From Glandiceps talaboti (taxonomy: Eukaryota > Hemichordata > Enteropneusta > Spengelidae): a stretch of DNA of 64,000 nucleotides. Positions 37,538-53,200 of this stretch are shown here, piece after piece. Location of the stretch: positions 23,062,486 through 23,126,485 of the forward strand of contig NC_135561.1 in assembly GCF_964340395.1 (NCBI RefSeq). Reading direction: 5' to 3'. The notes under the pieces were generated by a model. The model worked only from the letters and a program-made list of their open reading frames with translations, was not told the origin of the DNA and searched no databases. The translations under genes were made by a program, and so were the position numbers. The first letter of the stretch is position 1; every line of letters begins with the position of its first letter.

Positions 37538-37636
37538 ACAGACAGACAGACAGACAGACAGACAGACTGACATACACACACACACACACAGACAGACAGA
37601 CAGACATACAGACAGACAGACAGACAGACAGACAGA
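37538..37636. repeat. (GACA)n / CA compound microsatellite
   Basis: GACA repeats interrupted by a CA run (37570-37590), ending 71 bases before exon 4. Confidence 0.95.
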
Positions 37637-37707
37637 AGCATGACATAACCTCCCCTTACGGGAGGTAAAAAATGACATCATAAAAATAAAATGCATCTGT
37701 TGTTTAG

Positions 37708-37847
37708 GATTCACAGGTTACCGAGGTGGTTTAGATACTATCAATGATTTGACTGGTGTGACGTCAGTCTATACAAAATGGAGAGACATCGAGATTATGT
37801 GTCACGTGTCCACATTATTACCACATGAGGCAAAAGACCCACAGAAG
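37708..37847 (+). CDS. RAP1GAP-like: LIM-domain Rap GTPase-activating protein, exon 4
   Basis: 140 nt. The first two bases GA complete the Gly begun in exon 3; donor CAGAAG|GTGAGA, phase 0. It encodes FTGYRGGLDT, INDLTGVTSVYTKWRDIEIM and CHVSTLLPHEAKDPQK. The FxGYRGGLDxxxxxTGxxSVYxxxxxxEIMxHVSTxLP pattern is diagnostic of the Rap-GAP domain. The next exon begins LQRKRHIGND, so the break falls exactly between the HVST strand and the helix bearing the catalytic Asn. The following intron is 24.4 kb. Confidence 0.96.
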
Positions 37848-38140
37848 GTGAGACTGGAGTTCACATACATATTTTAATAACAACACATGCCAGCGAGGGC
37901 ATGGTCCCACAATTTAGTGGCTGTCTGAGGGTTGGCATTAATTACCAAAAATGTTCACTTTACAATGATATTCGTCATTTTCTTTTGAACAATGTGAGAG
38001 CCTCTTGTCATGAATTTCCTACCTTCAACGATACTAGAAAGTTGACCCACATTATGATTAAACATTCACAACTCATTTCAAAATGTGGCTTTCTACAGAA
38101 GATCGAGATGTACAAACCTAATGCATATATGTGACATTGT

Positions 38141-41100
38141 GCATGTAGTCTACTATTGTAATGTATGTAGTCTACTATTGTAATACATGTAGTCTACTAT
38201 TGTAATACATGTAGTCTACTATTGTAATGCATGTAGTCTACTATTGTAATGTATGTAGTCTACTATTGTAATGCATGTAGTCTACTATTGTAATGCATGT
38301 AGTCTACTATTGTAATACATGTAGTCTACTATTGTAATACATGCAGTCTACTATTGTAATGTATGTAGTCTACTATTGTAATGTATGTAGTCTACTATTG
38401 TAATACATGTAGTCTACTATTGTAATGTATGTAGTCTACTATTGTAATGCATGTAGTCTACTATTGTAATGTATGTAGTCTACTATTGTAATACATGTAG
38501 TCTACTATTGTAATACATGTAGTCTACTATTGTAATACATGTAGTCTACTATTGTAATACATGTAGTCTACTATTGTAATGCATGTAGTCTACTATTGTA
38601 ATACATGTAGTCTACTATTGTAATACATGCAGTCTACTATTGTAATGTATGTAGTCTACTATTGTAATGTATGTAGTCTACTATTGTAATACATGTAGTC
38701 TACTATTGTAATGTATGTAGTCTACTATTGTAATACATGTAGTCTACTATTGTAATGTATGTAGTCTACTATTGTAATACATGTAGTCTACTATTGTAAT
38801 ACATGTAGTCTACTATTGTAATACATGTAGTCTACTATTGTAATACATGTAGTCTACTATTGTAATACATGTAGTCTACTATTGTAATGTATGTAGTCTA
38901 CTATTGTAATGTATGTAGTCTACTATTGTAATGTATGTAGTCTACTATTGTAATACATGTAGTCTACTATTGTAATACATGTAGTCTACTATTGTAATGT
39001 ATGTAGTCTACTATTGTAATGTATGTAGTCTACTATTGTAATACATGTAGTCTACTATTGTAATGTATGTAGTCTACTATTGTAATGTATGTAGTCTACT
39101 ATTGTAATACATGTAGTCTACTATTGTAATACATGTAGTCTACTATTGTAATACATGTAGTCTACTATTGTAATGTATGTAGTCTACTATTGTAATACAT
39201 GTAGTCTACTATTGTAATGTATGTAGTCTACTATTGTAATGTATGTAGTCTACTATTGTAATACATGTAGTCTACTATTGTAATACATGTAGTCTACTAT
39301 TGTAATACATGTAGTCTACTATTGTAATACATGTAGTCTACTATTGTAATGTATGTAGTCTACTATTGTAATACATGTAGTCTACTATTGTAATGTATGT
39401 AGTCTACTATTGTAATACATGTAGTCTACTATTGTAATGTATGTAGTCTACTATTGTAATGTATGTAGTCTACTATTAATTTTGTAATGTATGTAGTCTA
39501 CTATTGTAATGTATGTAGTCTACTATTGTAATACATGTAGTCTACTATTGTAATGTATGTAGTCTACTATTGTAATGTATGTAGTCTACTATTGTAATGT
39601 ATGTAGTCTACTATTAATTTTGTAATGTATGTAGTCTACTATTGTAATGTATGTAGTCTACTATTGTAATACATGTAGTCTACTATTGTAATACATGTAG
39701 TCTACTATTGTAATGTATGTAGTCTACTATTAATTTTGTAATGTATGTAGTCTACTATTGTAATGTATGTAGTCTACTATTGTAATACATGTAGTCTACT
39801 ATTGTAATGTATGTAGTCTACTATTGTAATGTATGTAGTCTACTATTGTAATGTATGTAGTCTACTATTGTAATGTATGTAGTCTACTATTGTAATGTAT
39901 GTAGTCTACTATTGTAATGTATGTAGTCTACTATTGTAATACATGCAGTCTACTATTGTAATACATGTAGTCTACTATTGTAATGTATGTAGTCTACTAT
40001 TGTAATACATGTAGTCTACTATTGTAATGTATGTAGTCTACTATTGTAATACATGTAGTCTACTATTGTAATGTATGTAGTCTACTATTGTAATGTATGT
40101 AGTCTACTATTGTAATGTATGTAGTCTACTATTGTAATACATGTAGTCTACTATTGTAATGTATGTAGACTACTATTGTAATGTATGTAGTCTACTATTG
40201 TAATGTATGTAGTCTACTATTGTAATACATGTAGTCTACTATTGTAATGTATGTAGTCTACTATTGTAATACATGTAGTCTACTATTGTAATGTATGTAG
40301 TCTACTATTGTAATGTATGTAGTCTACTATTGTAATACATGTAGTCTACTATTGTAATGTATGTAGTCTACTATTGTAATGTATGTAGTCTACTATTGTA
40401 ATGTATGTAGTCTACTATTGTAATACATGTAGTCTACTATTGTAATACATGTAGTCTACTATTGTAATGTATGTAGTCTACTATTGTAATATGTCATGCA
40501 GTCTACTATTGTAATACATGTAGTCTACTATTGTAATGTATGTAGTCTACTATTGTAATGTATGTAGTCTACTATTGTAATACATGTAGTCTACTATTGT
40601 AATGTATGTAGTCTACTATTGTAATACATGTAGTCTACTATTGTAATACATGTAGTCTACTATTGTAATACATGTAGTCTACTATTGTAATACATGTAGT
40701 CTACTATTGTAATGTATGTAGTCTACTATTGTAATGTATGTAGTCTACTATTGTAATACATGTAGTCTACTATTGTAATGTATGTAGTCTACTATTGTAA
40801 TGTATGTAGTCTACTATTGTAATACATGTAGTCTACTATTGTAATGTATGTAGTCTACTATTGTAATACATGTAGTCTACTATTGTAATGTATGTAGTCT
40901 ACTATTGTAATGTATGTAGTCTACTATTGTAATACATGTAGTCTACTATTGTAATGTATGTAGACTACTATTGTAATGTATGTAGTCTACTATTGTAATG
41001 TATGTAGTCTACTATTGTAATACATGTAGTCTACTATTGTAATACATGTAGTCTACTATTGTAATGTATGTAGTCTACTATTGTAATACATGTAGTCTAC

Positions 41101-44100
41101 TATTGTAATATGTCATGCAGTCTACTATTGTAATACATGTAGTCTACTATTGTAATGTATGTAGTCTACTATTGTAATGTATGTAGTCTACTATTGTAAT
41201 ACATGTAGTCTACTATTGTAATGTATGTAGTCTACTATTGTAATGTATGTAGTCTACTATTGTAATGCATGTAGTCTACTATTGTAATGTATGTAGTCTA
41301 CTATTGTAATGTATGTAGTCTACTATTGTAATACATGTAGTCTACTATTGTAATGTATGTAGTCTACTATTGTAATGTATGTAGTCTACTATTGTAATAC
41401 ATGTAGTCTACTATTGTAATACATGTAGTCTACTATTGTAATGTATGTAGTCTACTATTGTAATACATGTAGTCTACTATTGTAATATGTCATGCAGTCT
41501 ACTATTGTAATACATGTAGTCTACTATTGTAATGTATGTAGTCTACTATTGTAATGTATGTAGTCTACTATTGTAATACATGTAGTCTACTATTGTAATG
41601 TATGTAGTCTACGATTGTAATGTATGTAGTCTACTATTGTAATGCATGTAGTCTACTATTGTAATGTATGTAGTCTACTATTGTAATGTATGTAGTCTAC
41701 TATTGTAATACATGTAGTCTACTATTGTAATGTATGTAGTCTACTATTGTAATGTATATAGTCTACTATTGTAATGTATGTAGTCTACTATTGTAATACA
41801 TGTAGTCTACTATTGTAATGTATGTAGTCTACTATTGTAATACATGTAGTCTACTATTGTAATACATGTAGTCTACTATTGTAATGTATATAGTCTACTA
41901 TTGTAATGTATATAGTCTACTATTGTAATGTATATAGTCTACTATTGTAATGTATATAGTCTACTATTGTAATACATGTAGTCTACTATTGTAATACATG
42001 TAGTCTACTATTGTAATGTATGTAGTCTACTATTGTAATACATGTAGTCTACTATTGTAATGTATGTAGTCTACTATTGTAATACATGTAGTCTACTATT
42101 GTAATACATGTAGTCTACTATTGTAATGTATATAGTCTACTATTGTAATGTATATAGTCTACTATTGTAATGTATATAGTCTACTATTGTAATGTATATA
42201 GTCTACTATTGTAATACATGTAGTCTACTATTGTAATACATGTAGTCTACTATTGTAATGTATGTAGTCTACTATTGTAATACATGTAGTCTACTATTGT
42301 AATACATGTAGTCTACTATTGTAATACATGTAGTCTACTATTGTAATACATGTAGTCTACTATTGTAATACATATAGTCTACTATTGTAATGTATATAGT
42401 CTACTATTGTAATGTATGTAGTCTACTATTGTAATACATGTAGTCTACTATTGTAATGTATGTAGTCTACTATTGTAATACATGTAGTCTACTATTGTAA
42501 TACATGTAGTCTACTATTGTAATGTATGTAGTCTACTATTGTAATACATGTAGTCTACTATTGTAATGTATGTAGTCTACTATTGTAATACATGTAGTCT
42601 ACTATTGTAATACATGTAGTCTACTATTGTAATACATGTAGTCTACTATTGTAATGTATGTAGTCTACTATTGTAATACATGTAGTCTACTATTGTAATA
42701 CATGTAGTCTACTATTGTAATGTATGTAGTCTACTATTGTAATACATGTAGTCTACTATTGTAATGTATGTAGTCTACTATTGTAATATGTCATGCAGTC
42801 TACTATTGTAATACATGTAGTCTACTATTGTAATGTATGTAGTCTACTATTGTAATACATGTAGTCTACTATTGTAATGTATGTAGTCTACTATTGTAAT
42901 ACATGTAGTCTACTATTGTAATGTATGTAGTCTACTATTGTAATGTATGTAGTCTACTATTGTAATGTATGTAGTCTACTATTGTAATACATGTAGTCTA
43001 CTATTGTAATGTATGTAGTCTACTATTGTAATGTATGTAGTCTACTATTGTAATACATGTAGTCTACTATTGTAATGTATGTAGTCTACTATTGTAATAC
43101 ATGTAGTCTACTATTGTAATGTATGTAGTCTACTATTGTAATACATGTAGTCTACTATTGTAATACATGTAGTCTACTATTGTAATACATGTAGTCTACT
43201 ATTGTAATGTATGTAGTCTACTATTGTAATACATGTAGTCTACTATTGTAATACATGTAGTCTACTATTGTAATGTATGTAGTCTACTATTGTAATACAT
43301 GTAGTCTACTATTGTAATGTATGTAGTCTACTATTGTAATATGTCATGCAGTCTACTATTGTAATACATGTAGTCTACTATTGTAATGTATGTAGTCTAC
43401 TATTGTAATACATGTAGTCTACTATTGTAATACATGTAGTCTACTATTGTAATGTATGTAGTCTACTATTGTAATGTATGTAGTCTACTATTGTAATGTA
43501 TGTAGTCTACTATTGTAATACATGTAGTCTACTATTGTAATGTATGTAGTCTACTATTGTAATGTATGTAGTCTACTATTGTAATACATGTAGTCTACTA
43601 TTGTAATGTATGTAGTCTACTATTGTAATGTATGTAGTCTACTATTGTAATACATGTAGTCTACTATTGTAATGTATGTAGTCTACTATTGTAATGTATG
43701 TAGTCTACTATTGTAATACATGTAGTCTACTATTGTAATGTATGTAGTCTACTATTGTAATGCATGTAGTCTACTATTGTAATGTATATAGTCTACTATT
43801 GTAATACATGTAGTCTACTATTGTAATACATGTAGTTTACTATTGTAATGTATGTAGTCTACTATTGTAATACATGTAGTCTACTATTGTAATGTATGTA
43901 GTCTACTATTGTAATGTATGTAGTCTACTATTGTAATGTATGTAGTCTACTATTGTAATGTATGTAGTCTACTATTGTAATGTATGTAGTCTACTATTGT
44001 AATGTATGTAGTCTACTAATGTAATGTATGTAGTCTACTATTGTAATACATGTAGTCTACTATTGTAATACATGTAGTCTACTATTGTAATACATGTAGT

Positions 44101-47100
44101 CTACTATTGTAATGCATGTAGTCTACTATTGTAATACATGTAGTCTACTATTGTAATACATGTAGTCTACTATTGTAATGTATGTAGTCTACTATTGTAA
44201 TACATGTAGTCTACTATTGTAATACATGCAGTCTACTATTGTAATGTATGTAGTCTACTATTGTAATGTATGTAGTCTACTATTGTAATACATGTAGTCT
44301 ACTATTGTAATGTATGTAGTCTACTATTGTAATACATGTAGTCTACTATTGTAATGTATGTAGTCTACTATTGTAATGTATGTAGTCTACTATTGTAATG
44401 TATGTAGTCTACTATTGTAATGTATGTAGTCTACTATTGTAATACATGTAGTCTACTATTGTAATACATGTAGTCTACTTTTGTAATACATGTAGTCTAC
44501 TATTGTAATGTATGTAGTCTACTATTGTAATACATGTAGTCTACTATTGTAATGTATGTAGTCTACTATTGTAATACATATAGTCTACTATTGTAATGTA
44601 TGTAGTCTACTATTGTAATGTATGTAGTCTACTATTGTAATACATGTAGTCTACTATTGTAATGTATGTAGTCTACTATTGTAATGTATGTAGTCTACTA
44701 TTGTAATACATGTAGTCTACTATTGTAATGTATGTAGTCTACTATTGTAATACATGTAGTCTACTATTGTAATGTATGTAGTCTACTATTGTAATACATG
44801 TAGTCTACTATTGTAATACATGTAGTCTACTATTGTAATGTATGTAGTCTACTATTGTAATGTATGTAGTCTACTATTGTAATACATGTAGTCTACTATT
44901 GTAATGTATGTAGTCTACTATTGTAATGTATGTAGTCTACTATTGTAATGTATGTAGTCTACTATTGTAATACATGTAGTCTACTATTGTAATACATGTA
45001 GTCTACTATTGTAATGTATGTAGTCTACTATTGTAATGTATGTAGTCTACTATTGTAATACATGTAGTCTACTATTGTAATGTATGTAGTCTACTATTGT
45101 AATGTATGTAGTCTACTATTGTAATACATGTAGTCTACTATTGTAATGTATGTAGTCTACTATTGTAATGTATGTAGTCTACTATTGTAATACATGTAGT
45201 CTACTATTGTAATGTATGTAGTCTACTATTGTAATACATGTAGTCTACTATTGTAATGTATGTAGTCTACTATTGTAATACATGTAGTCTACTATTGTAA
45301 TGTATGTAGTCTACTATTGTAATGTATGTAGTCTACTATTGTAATACATGTAGTCTACTATTGTAATGTATGTAGTCTACTATTGTAATGTATGTAGTCT
45401 ACTATTGTAATACATGTAGTCTACTATTGTAATGTATGTAGTCTACTATTGTAATGTATGTAGTCTACTATTGTAATGTATGTAGTCTACTATTGTAATA
45501 CATGTAGTCTACTATTGTAATGTATGTAGTCTACTATTGTAATGTATGTAGTCTACTATTGTAATGTATGTAGTCTACTATTGTAATACATGTAGTCTAC
45601 TATTGTAATGTATGTAGTCTACTATTGTAATGTATGTAGTCTACTATTGTAATACATGTAGTCTACTATTGTAATACATGTAGTCTACTATTGTAATACA
45701 TGTAGTCTACTATTGTAATGTATGTAGTCTACTATTGTAATACATGTAGTCTACTATTGTAATGTATGTAGTCTACTATTGTAATGTATGTAGTCTACTA
45801 TTGTAATGTATGTAGTCTACTATTGTAATACATATAGTCTACTATTGTAATACATGTAGTCTACTATTGTAATACATGTAGTCTACTATTGTAATACATA
45901 TAGTCTACTATTGTAATACATATAGTCTACTATTGTAATACATGTAGTCTACTATTGTAATACATGTAGTCTACTATTGTAATACATGTAGTCTACTATT
46001 GTAATACATGTAGTCTACTATTGTAATACATGTAGTCTACTATTGTAATACATGTAGTCTACTATTGTAATACATATAGTCTACTATTGTAATACATGTA
46101 GTCTACTATTGTAATGTATGTAGTCTACTATTGTAATACATGTAGTCTACTATTGTAATACATGTAGTCTACTATTGTAATACATGTAGTCTACTATTGT
46201 AATGTATGTAGTCTACTATTGTAATACATGTAGTCTACTATTGTAATACATGTAGTCTACTATTGTAATGTATGTAGTCTACTATTGTAATACATGTAGT
46301 CTACTATTGTAATACATGTAGTCTACTATTGTAATACATGTAGTCTACTATTGTAATGTATGTAGTCTACTATTGTAATACATGTAGTCTACTATTGTAA
46401 TACATGTAGTCTACTATTGTAATACATGTAGTCTACTATTGTAATGTATGTAGTCTACTATTGTAATGTATGTAGTCTACTATTGTAATACATGTAGTCT
46501 ACTATTGTAATGTATGTAGTCTACTATTGTAATGTATGTAGTCTACTATTGTAATACATGTAGTCTACTATTGTAATACATGTAGTCTACTATTGTAATA
46601 CATGTAGTCTACTATTGTAATACATGTAGTCTACTATTGTAATACATGCAGTCTACTATTGTAATGTATGTAGTCTACTATTGTAATACATGTAGTCTAC
46701 TATTGTAATACATGTAGTCTACTATTGTAATGTATGTAGTCTACTATTGTAATACATGTAGTCTACTATTGTAATACATGTAGTCTACTATTGTAATGTA
46801 TGTAGTCTACTATTGTAATACATGTAGTCTACTATTGTAATACATGTAGTCTACTATTGTAATACATGTAGTCTACTATTGTAATGTATGTAGTCTACTA
46901 TTGTAATGTATGTAGTCTACTATTGTAATGTATGTAGTCTACTATTGTAATGTATGTAGTCTACTATTGTAATGTATGTAGTCTACTATTGTAATACATG
47001 CAGTCTACTATTGTAATGTATGTAGTCTACTATTGTAATACATGTAGTCTACTATTGTAATACATGTAGTCTACTATTGTAATACATGTAGTCTACTATT

Positions 47101-50100
47101 GTAATACATGTAGTCTACTATTGTAATGCCTATAGTCTACTATTGTAATGTATGTAGTCTACTATTGTAATGTATGTAGTCTACTATTGTAATGTATGTA
47201 GTCTACTATTGTAATACATGTAGTCTACTATTGTAATGTATGTAGTCTACTATTGTAATACATGTAGTCTACTATTGTAATACATGTAGTCTACTATTGT
47301 AATGTATGTAGTCTACTATTGTAATACATGTAGTCTACTATTGTAATGTATGTAGTCTACTATTGTAATGCATGTAGTCTACTATTGTAATACATGTAGT
47401 CTACTATTGTAATACATGTAGTCTACTATTGTAATGTATGTAGTCTACTATTGTAATACATGTAGTCTACTATTGTAATACATGTAGTCTACTATTGTAA
47501 TACATGTAGTCTACTATTGTAATACATGTAGTCTACTATTGTAATACATGTAGTCTACTATTGTAATACATGTAGTCTACTATTGTAATGCATGTAGTCT
47601 ACTATTGTAATGCATGTAGTCTACTATTGTAATACATGTAGTCTACTATTGTAATACATGTAGTCTACTATTGTAATACATGTAGTCTACTATTGTAATA
47701 CATGTAGTCTACTATTGTAATGTATGTAGTCTACTATTGTAATACATGTAGTCTACTATTGTAATGTATGAAGTCTACTATTGTAATACATGTAGTCTAC
47801 TATTGTAATGTATGTAGTCTACTATTGTAATGTATGTAGTCTACTATTGTAATACATGTAGTCTACTATTGTAATGTATATAGTCTACTATTGTAATGTA
47901 TGTAGTCTACTATTGTAATACATGTAGTCTACTATTGTAATACATGTAGTCTACTATTGTAATACATGTAGTCTACTATTGTAATACATGTAGTCTACTA
48001 TTGTAATGTATGTAGTCTACTATTGTAATGTATGTAGTCTACTATTGTAATACATGTAGTCTACTATTGTAATACATGTAGTCTACTATTGTAATACATG
48101 TAGTCTACTATTGTAATGTATGTAGTCTACTATTGTAATGTATGTAGTCTACTATTGTAATACATGCAGTCTACTATTGTAATGTATGTAGTCTACTATT
48201 GTAATGTATGTAGTCTACTATTGTAATACATGTAGTCTACTATTGTAATACATGTAGTCTACTATTGTAATACATGTAGTCTACTATTGTAATGTCTATA
48301 GTCTACTATTGTAATGTATGTAGTCTACTATTGTAATACATGTAGTCTACTATTGTAATACATGTAGTCTACTATTGTAATGTATGTAGTCTACTATTGT
48401 AATGTATGTAGTCTACTATTGTAATACATGTAGTCTACTATTGTAATGTATGTAGTCTACTATTGTAATGTATGTAGTCTACTATTGTAATGTATGTAGT
48501 CTACTATTGTAATACATGTAGTCTACTATTGTAATGTATGTAGTCTACTATTGTAATACATGTAGTCTACTATTGTAATACATGTAGTCTACTATTGTAA
48601 TGTATGTAGTCTACTATTGTAATACATGTAGTCTACTATTGTAATGTATGTAGTCTACTATTGTAATGTATGTAGTCTACTATTGTAATACATGTAGTCT
48701 ACTATTGTAATACATGTAGTCTACTATTGTAATACATGTAGTCTACTATTGTAATACATGTAGTCTACTATTGTAATGTATGTAGTCTACTATTGTAATG
48801 TATATAGTCTACTATTGTAATGTATGTAGTCTACTATTGTAATGTATGTAGTCTACTATTGTAATGTATGTAGTCTACTATTGTAATGTATGTAGTCTAC
48901 TATTGTAATGTATGTAGTCTACTATTGTAATGTATGTAGTCTACTATTGTAATGTATGTAGTCTACTATTGTAATGTATGTAGTCTACTATTAATTTTGT
49001 AATGTATGTAGTCTACTATTGTAATGTATGTAGTCTACTATTGTAATGTATGTAGTCTACTATTGTAATACATGTAGTCTACTATTGTAATGTATGTAGT
49101 CTACTATTGTAATGTATGTAGTCTACTATTGTAATGTATGTAGTCTACTATTGTAATACATGTAGTCTACTATTGTAATGTATGTAGTCTACTATTGTAA
49201 TGTATGTAGTCTACTATTGTAATGTATGTAGTCTACTATTGTAATACATGTAGTCTACTATTGTAATACATGTAGTCTACTATTGTAATGTATGTAGTCT
49301 ACTATTGTAATGTATGTAGTCTACTATTGTAATACATGTAGTCTACTATTGTAATACATGTAGTCTACTATTGTAATGCATGTAGTCTACTATTGTAATG
49401 TATGTAGTCTACTATTGTAATACATGTAGTCTACTATTGTAATGTATGTAGTCTACTATTGTAATGTATGTAGTCTACTATTGTAATGCATGTAGTCTAC
49501 TATTGTAATACATGTAGTCTACTATTGTAATACATGTAGTCTACTATTGTAATGTATGTAGTCTACTATTGTAATACATGTAGTCTACTATTGTAATACA
49601 TGTAGTCTACTATTGTAATACATGTAGTCTACTATTGTAATACATGTAGTCTACTATTGTAATGTATGTAGTCTACTATTGTAATACATGTAGTCTACTA
49701 TTGTAATGTATGTAGTCTATTATTGTAATGCATGTAGTCTACTATTGTAATACATGTAGTCTACTATTGTAATACATGTAGTCTACTATTGTAATACATG
49801 TAGTCTACTATTGTAATACATGTAGTCTACTATTGTAATACATGTAGTCTACTATTGTAATGCATGTAGTCTACTATTGTAATACATGTAGTCTACTATT
49901 GTAATACATGTAGTCTACTATTGTAATACATGTAGTCTACTATTGTAATGTATGTAGTCTACTATTGTAATGTATGTAGTCTACTATTGTAATGTATGTA
50001 GTCTACTATTGTAATGTATGTAGTCTACTATTGTAATACATGTAGTCTACTATTGTAATACATGTAGTCTACTATTGTAATGTATGTAGTCTACTATTGT

Positions 50101-50260
50101 AATGTATGTAGTCTACTATTGTAATACATGTAGTCTACTATTGTAATGTATGTAGTCTACTATTGTAATGTATGTAGTCTACTATTGTAATGTATGTAGT
50201 CTACTATTGTAATGTATGTAGTCTACTATTGTAATACATGTAGTCTACTATTGTAATGTA
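38141..50260. repeat. Giant 22-bp minisatellite, about 550 copies
   Basis: The unit is GTCTACTATTGTAAT followed by ACATGTA or GTATGTA. These two forms make up nearly all copies, with minor GCATGTA, ACATGCA and GTATATA. Rare 25-bp units (AATATGTCATGCAGTC) occur at 40491, 41110, 41487, 42788 and 43341, and 28-bp units (CTATTAATTTTGTAATG) near 39473, 39611, 39727 and 48987. Period 22 is not a multiple of three, so no long frame is open. Copies are otherwise nearly identical over 12.1 kb. Confidence 0.98.
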
Positions 50261-53200
50261 AGTCTACTAATTGTAGTGACTTGTAAGCCCATTATATATT
50301 ATACACTAATTGTAGTGACTTGTAAGCCCATTATATATTATACACTAATTGTAGTGAATTGTAAGCCCTTTATATATTATACACTAATTGTAGTGACTTG
50401 TAAGCCCATTATATATTATACACTAATTGTAGTGACTTGTAAGCCCATTATATATTATACACTAATTGTAGTGACTTGTAAGCCCATTATATATTATACA
50501 CTAATTGTACTGACTTGTAAGCCCATTATATATTATACACTAATTGTAGTGACTTGTAAGCCCATTATATATTATACACTAATTGTAGTGACTTGTAAGA
50601 CTGTTATATATTATACACTAATTGTAGTGACTTGTAAGCCCATTATATATTATACACTAATTGTACTGACTTGTAAGCCCATTATATATTATACACTAAT
50701 TGTAGTGACTTGTAAGCCCATTATATATTATACACTAATTGTACTGACTTGTAAGCCTGTTATGTATTATACACTAATTGTACTGACTTGTAAGCCCATT
50801 ATATATTATACACTAATTGTAGTGAATTGTAAGCCCATTATATATTATACACTAATTGTACTGACTTGTAAGCCCATTATATATTATACACTAATTGTAC
50901 TGACTTGTAAGCCTGTTATGTATTATACACTAATTGTACTGACTTGTAAGCCCATTATATATTATACACTAATTGTACTGACTTGTAAGCCCATTATATA
51001 TTATACACTAATTGTAGTGAATTGTAAGCCCATTATATATTATACACTAATTGTACTGACTTGTAAGCCCATTATATATTGTACACTAATTGTACTGACT
51101 TGTAAGCCCATTATATATTATACACTAATTGTAGTGACTTGTAAGCCCATTATATATTATACACTAATTGTACTGACTTGTAAGCCCATTATGTATTATA
51201 CACTAATTGTAGTGACTTGTAAGACTGTTATATATTATACACTAATTGTACTGACTTGTAAGCCCATTATATATTGTACACTAATTGTACTGACTTGTAA
51301 GCCCATTATATATTATACACTAATTTTAGTGAATTGTAAGCCCTTTATATATTATACACTAATTGTAGTGACTTGTAAGCCCATTATATATTATACACTA
51401 ATTGTACTGACTTGTAAGCCCATTATGTATTATACACTAATTGTAGTGACTTGTAAGACTGTTATATATTATACACTAATTGTACTGACTTGTAAGCCCA
51501 TTATATATTATACACTAATTGTAGTGAATTGTAAGCCCATTATATATTATACACTAATTGTAGTGACTTGTAAGCCCATTATATATTATACACTAATTGT
51601 AGTGAATTGTAAGCCCATTATATATTATACACTAATTGTAGTGAATTGTAAGCCCATTATATATTATACACTAATTGTACTGACTTGTAAGCCTGTTATA
51701 TATTATACACTAACTGTAGTGACTTGTAAGCCTGTTATAAATTATACACTAACTGTAGTGACTTGTAAGACTGTTATATATTATACACTAATTGTACTGA
51801 CTTGTAAGCCTGTTATATATTATACACTAATTGTACTGACTTGTAAGCCCATTATATATTATACACTAATTGTATTGACTTGTAAGCCCATTATATATTA
51901 TACACTAATTGTAGTGAATTGTAAGCCCATTATATATTATACACTAATTGTAGTGAATTGTAAGCCTGTTATATATTATACACTAATTGTAGTGACTTGT
52001 AAGCCCATTATATATTATAAACTAATTGTAGTGAATTGTAAGCCCATTATATATTATACACTAATTGTAGTGACTTGTAAGCCCATTATGTATTATACAC
52101 TAATTGTACTGACTTGTAAGCCCATTATGTATTATACACTAATTGTAGTGACTTGTAAGCCCATTATATATTATACACTAATTGTATTGACTTGTAAGCC
52201 CATTATGTATTATACACTAATTGTACTGACTTGTAAGCCCATTATATATTATACACTAATTGTAGTGAATTGTGAACCCATTATATATTATACACTTATT
52301 GTAGTGAATTGTAAGCCCATTATATATTATACACTAATTGTAGTGAATTGTAAGCCCATTATATATTATACACTAATTGTACTGACTTGTAAGCCCATTA
52401 TGTATTATACACTAATTGTACTGACTTGTAAGACTGTTATATAGTATACACTAATTGTACTGACTTGTAAGCCCATTATATATTATACACTAATTGTAGT
52501 GAATTGTAAGCCCATTATATATTATACACTAATTGTAGTGAATTGTAAGCCCATTATATATTATACACTAATTGTAGTGAATTGTAAGCCCATTATATAT
52601 TATACACTTATTGTACTGACTTGTAAGCCTGTTATATATTATACACTAATTGTAGTGAATTGTAAGCCCATTATATATTATACACTAATTGTAGTGACTT
52701 GTAAGCCCATTATATATTATACACTAATTGTAGTGAATTGTAAGACTGTTATATATTATACACTAATTGTAGTGACTTGTAAGCCCATTATATATTATAC
52801 ACTAATTGTAGTGACTTGTAAGCCCGTTATATATTATACACTAATGGTAGTGACTTGTAAGCCCGTTATATATTATACACTAATTGTACTGACTTGTAAG
52901 CCCATTATATATTATACACTAACTGTAGTGACTTGTAAGCCCGTTATATATTATACACTAACTGTAGTGACTTGTAAGCCCATTATATATTATACACTAA
53001 TTGTACTGACTTGTAAGCCCATTATATATTATACACTAATTGTAGTGACTTGTAAGCCCATTATGTATTATACACTAATTGTATTGACTTGTAAGCCCAT
53101 TATATATTATACACTAATTGTAGTGACTTGTAAGCCTGTTATATATTATACACTAATTGTAGTGACTTGTAAGCCCATTATATATTATACACTAATTGTA

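Larger units (their letters stand above)
36186..37707 (+). other. Rap-GAP intron 3
   Basis: Holds repeat family Q (about 36620-37500) with a 145-bp tandem duplication, and a GACA microsatellite (37538-37636) close to the acceptor TCTGTTGTTTAG. After the microsatellite comes CCTTACGGGAGG, the usual end of such repeat copies. Confidence 0.85.

Noticed and set aside
38141-50260. CRISPR-like regular repeat
   Set aside because: Pure head-to-tail tandem repeat with no spacers, in animal DNA with spliced genes.
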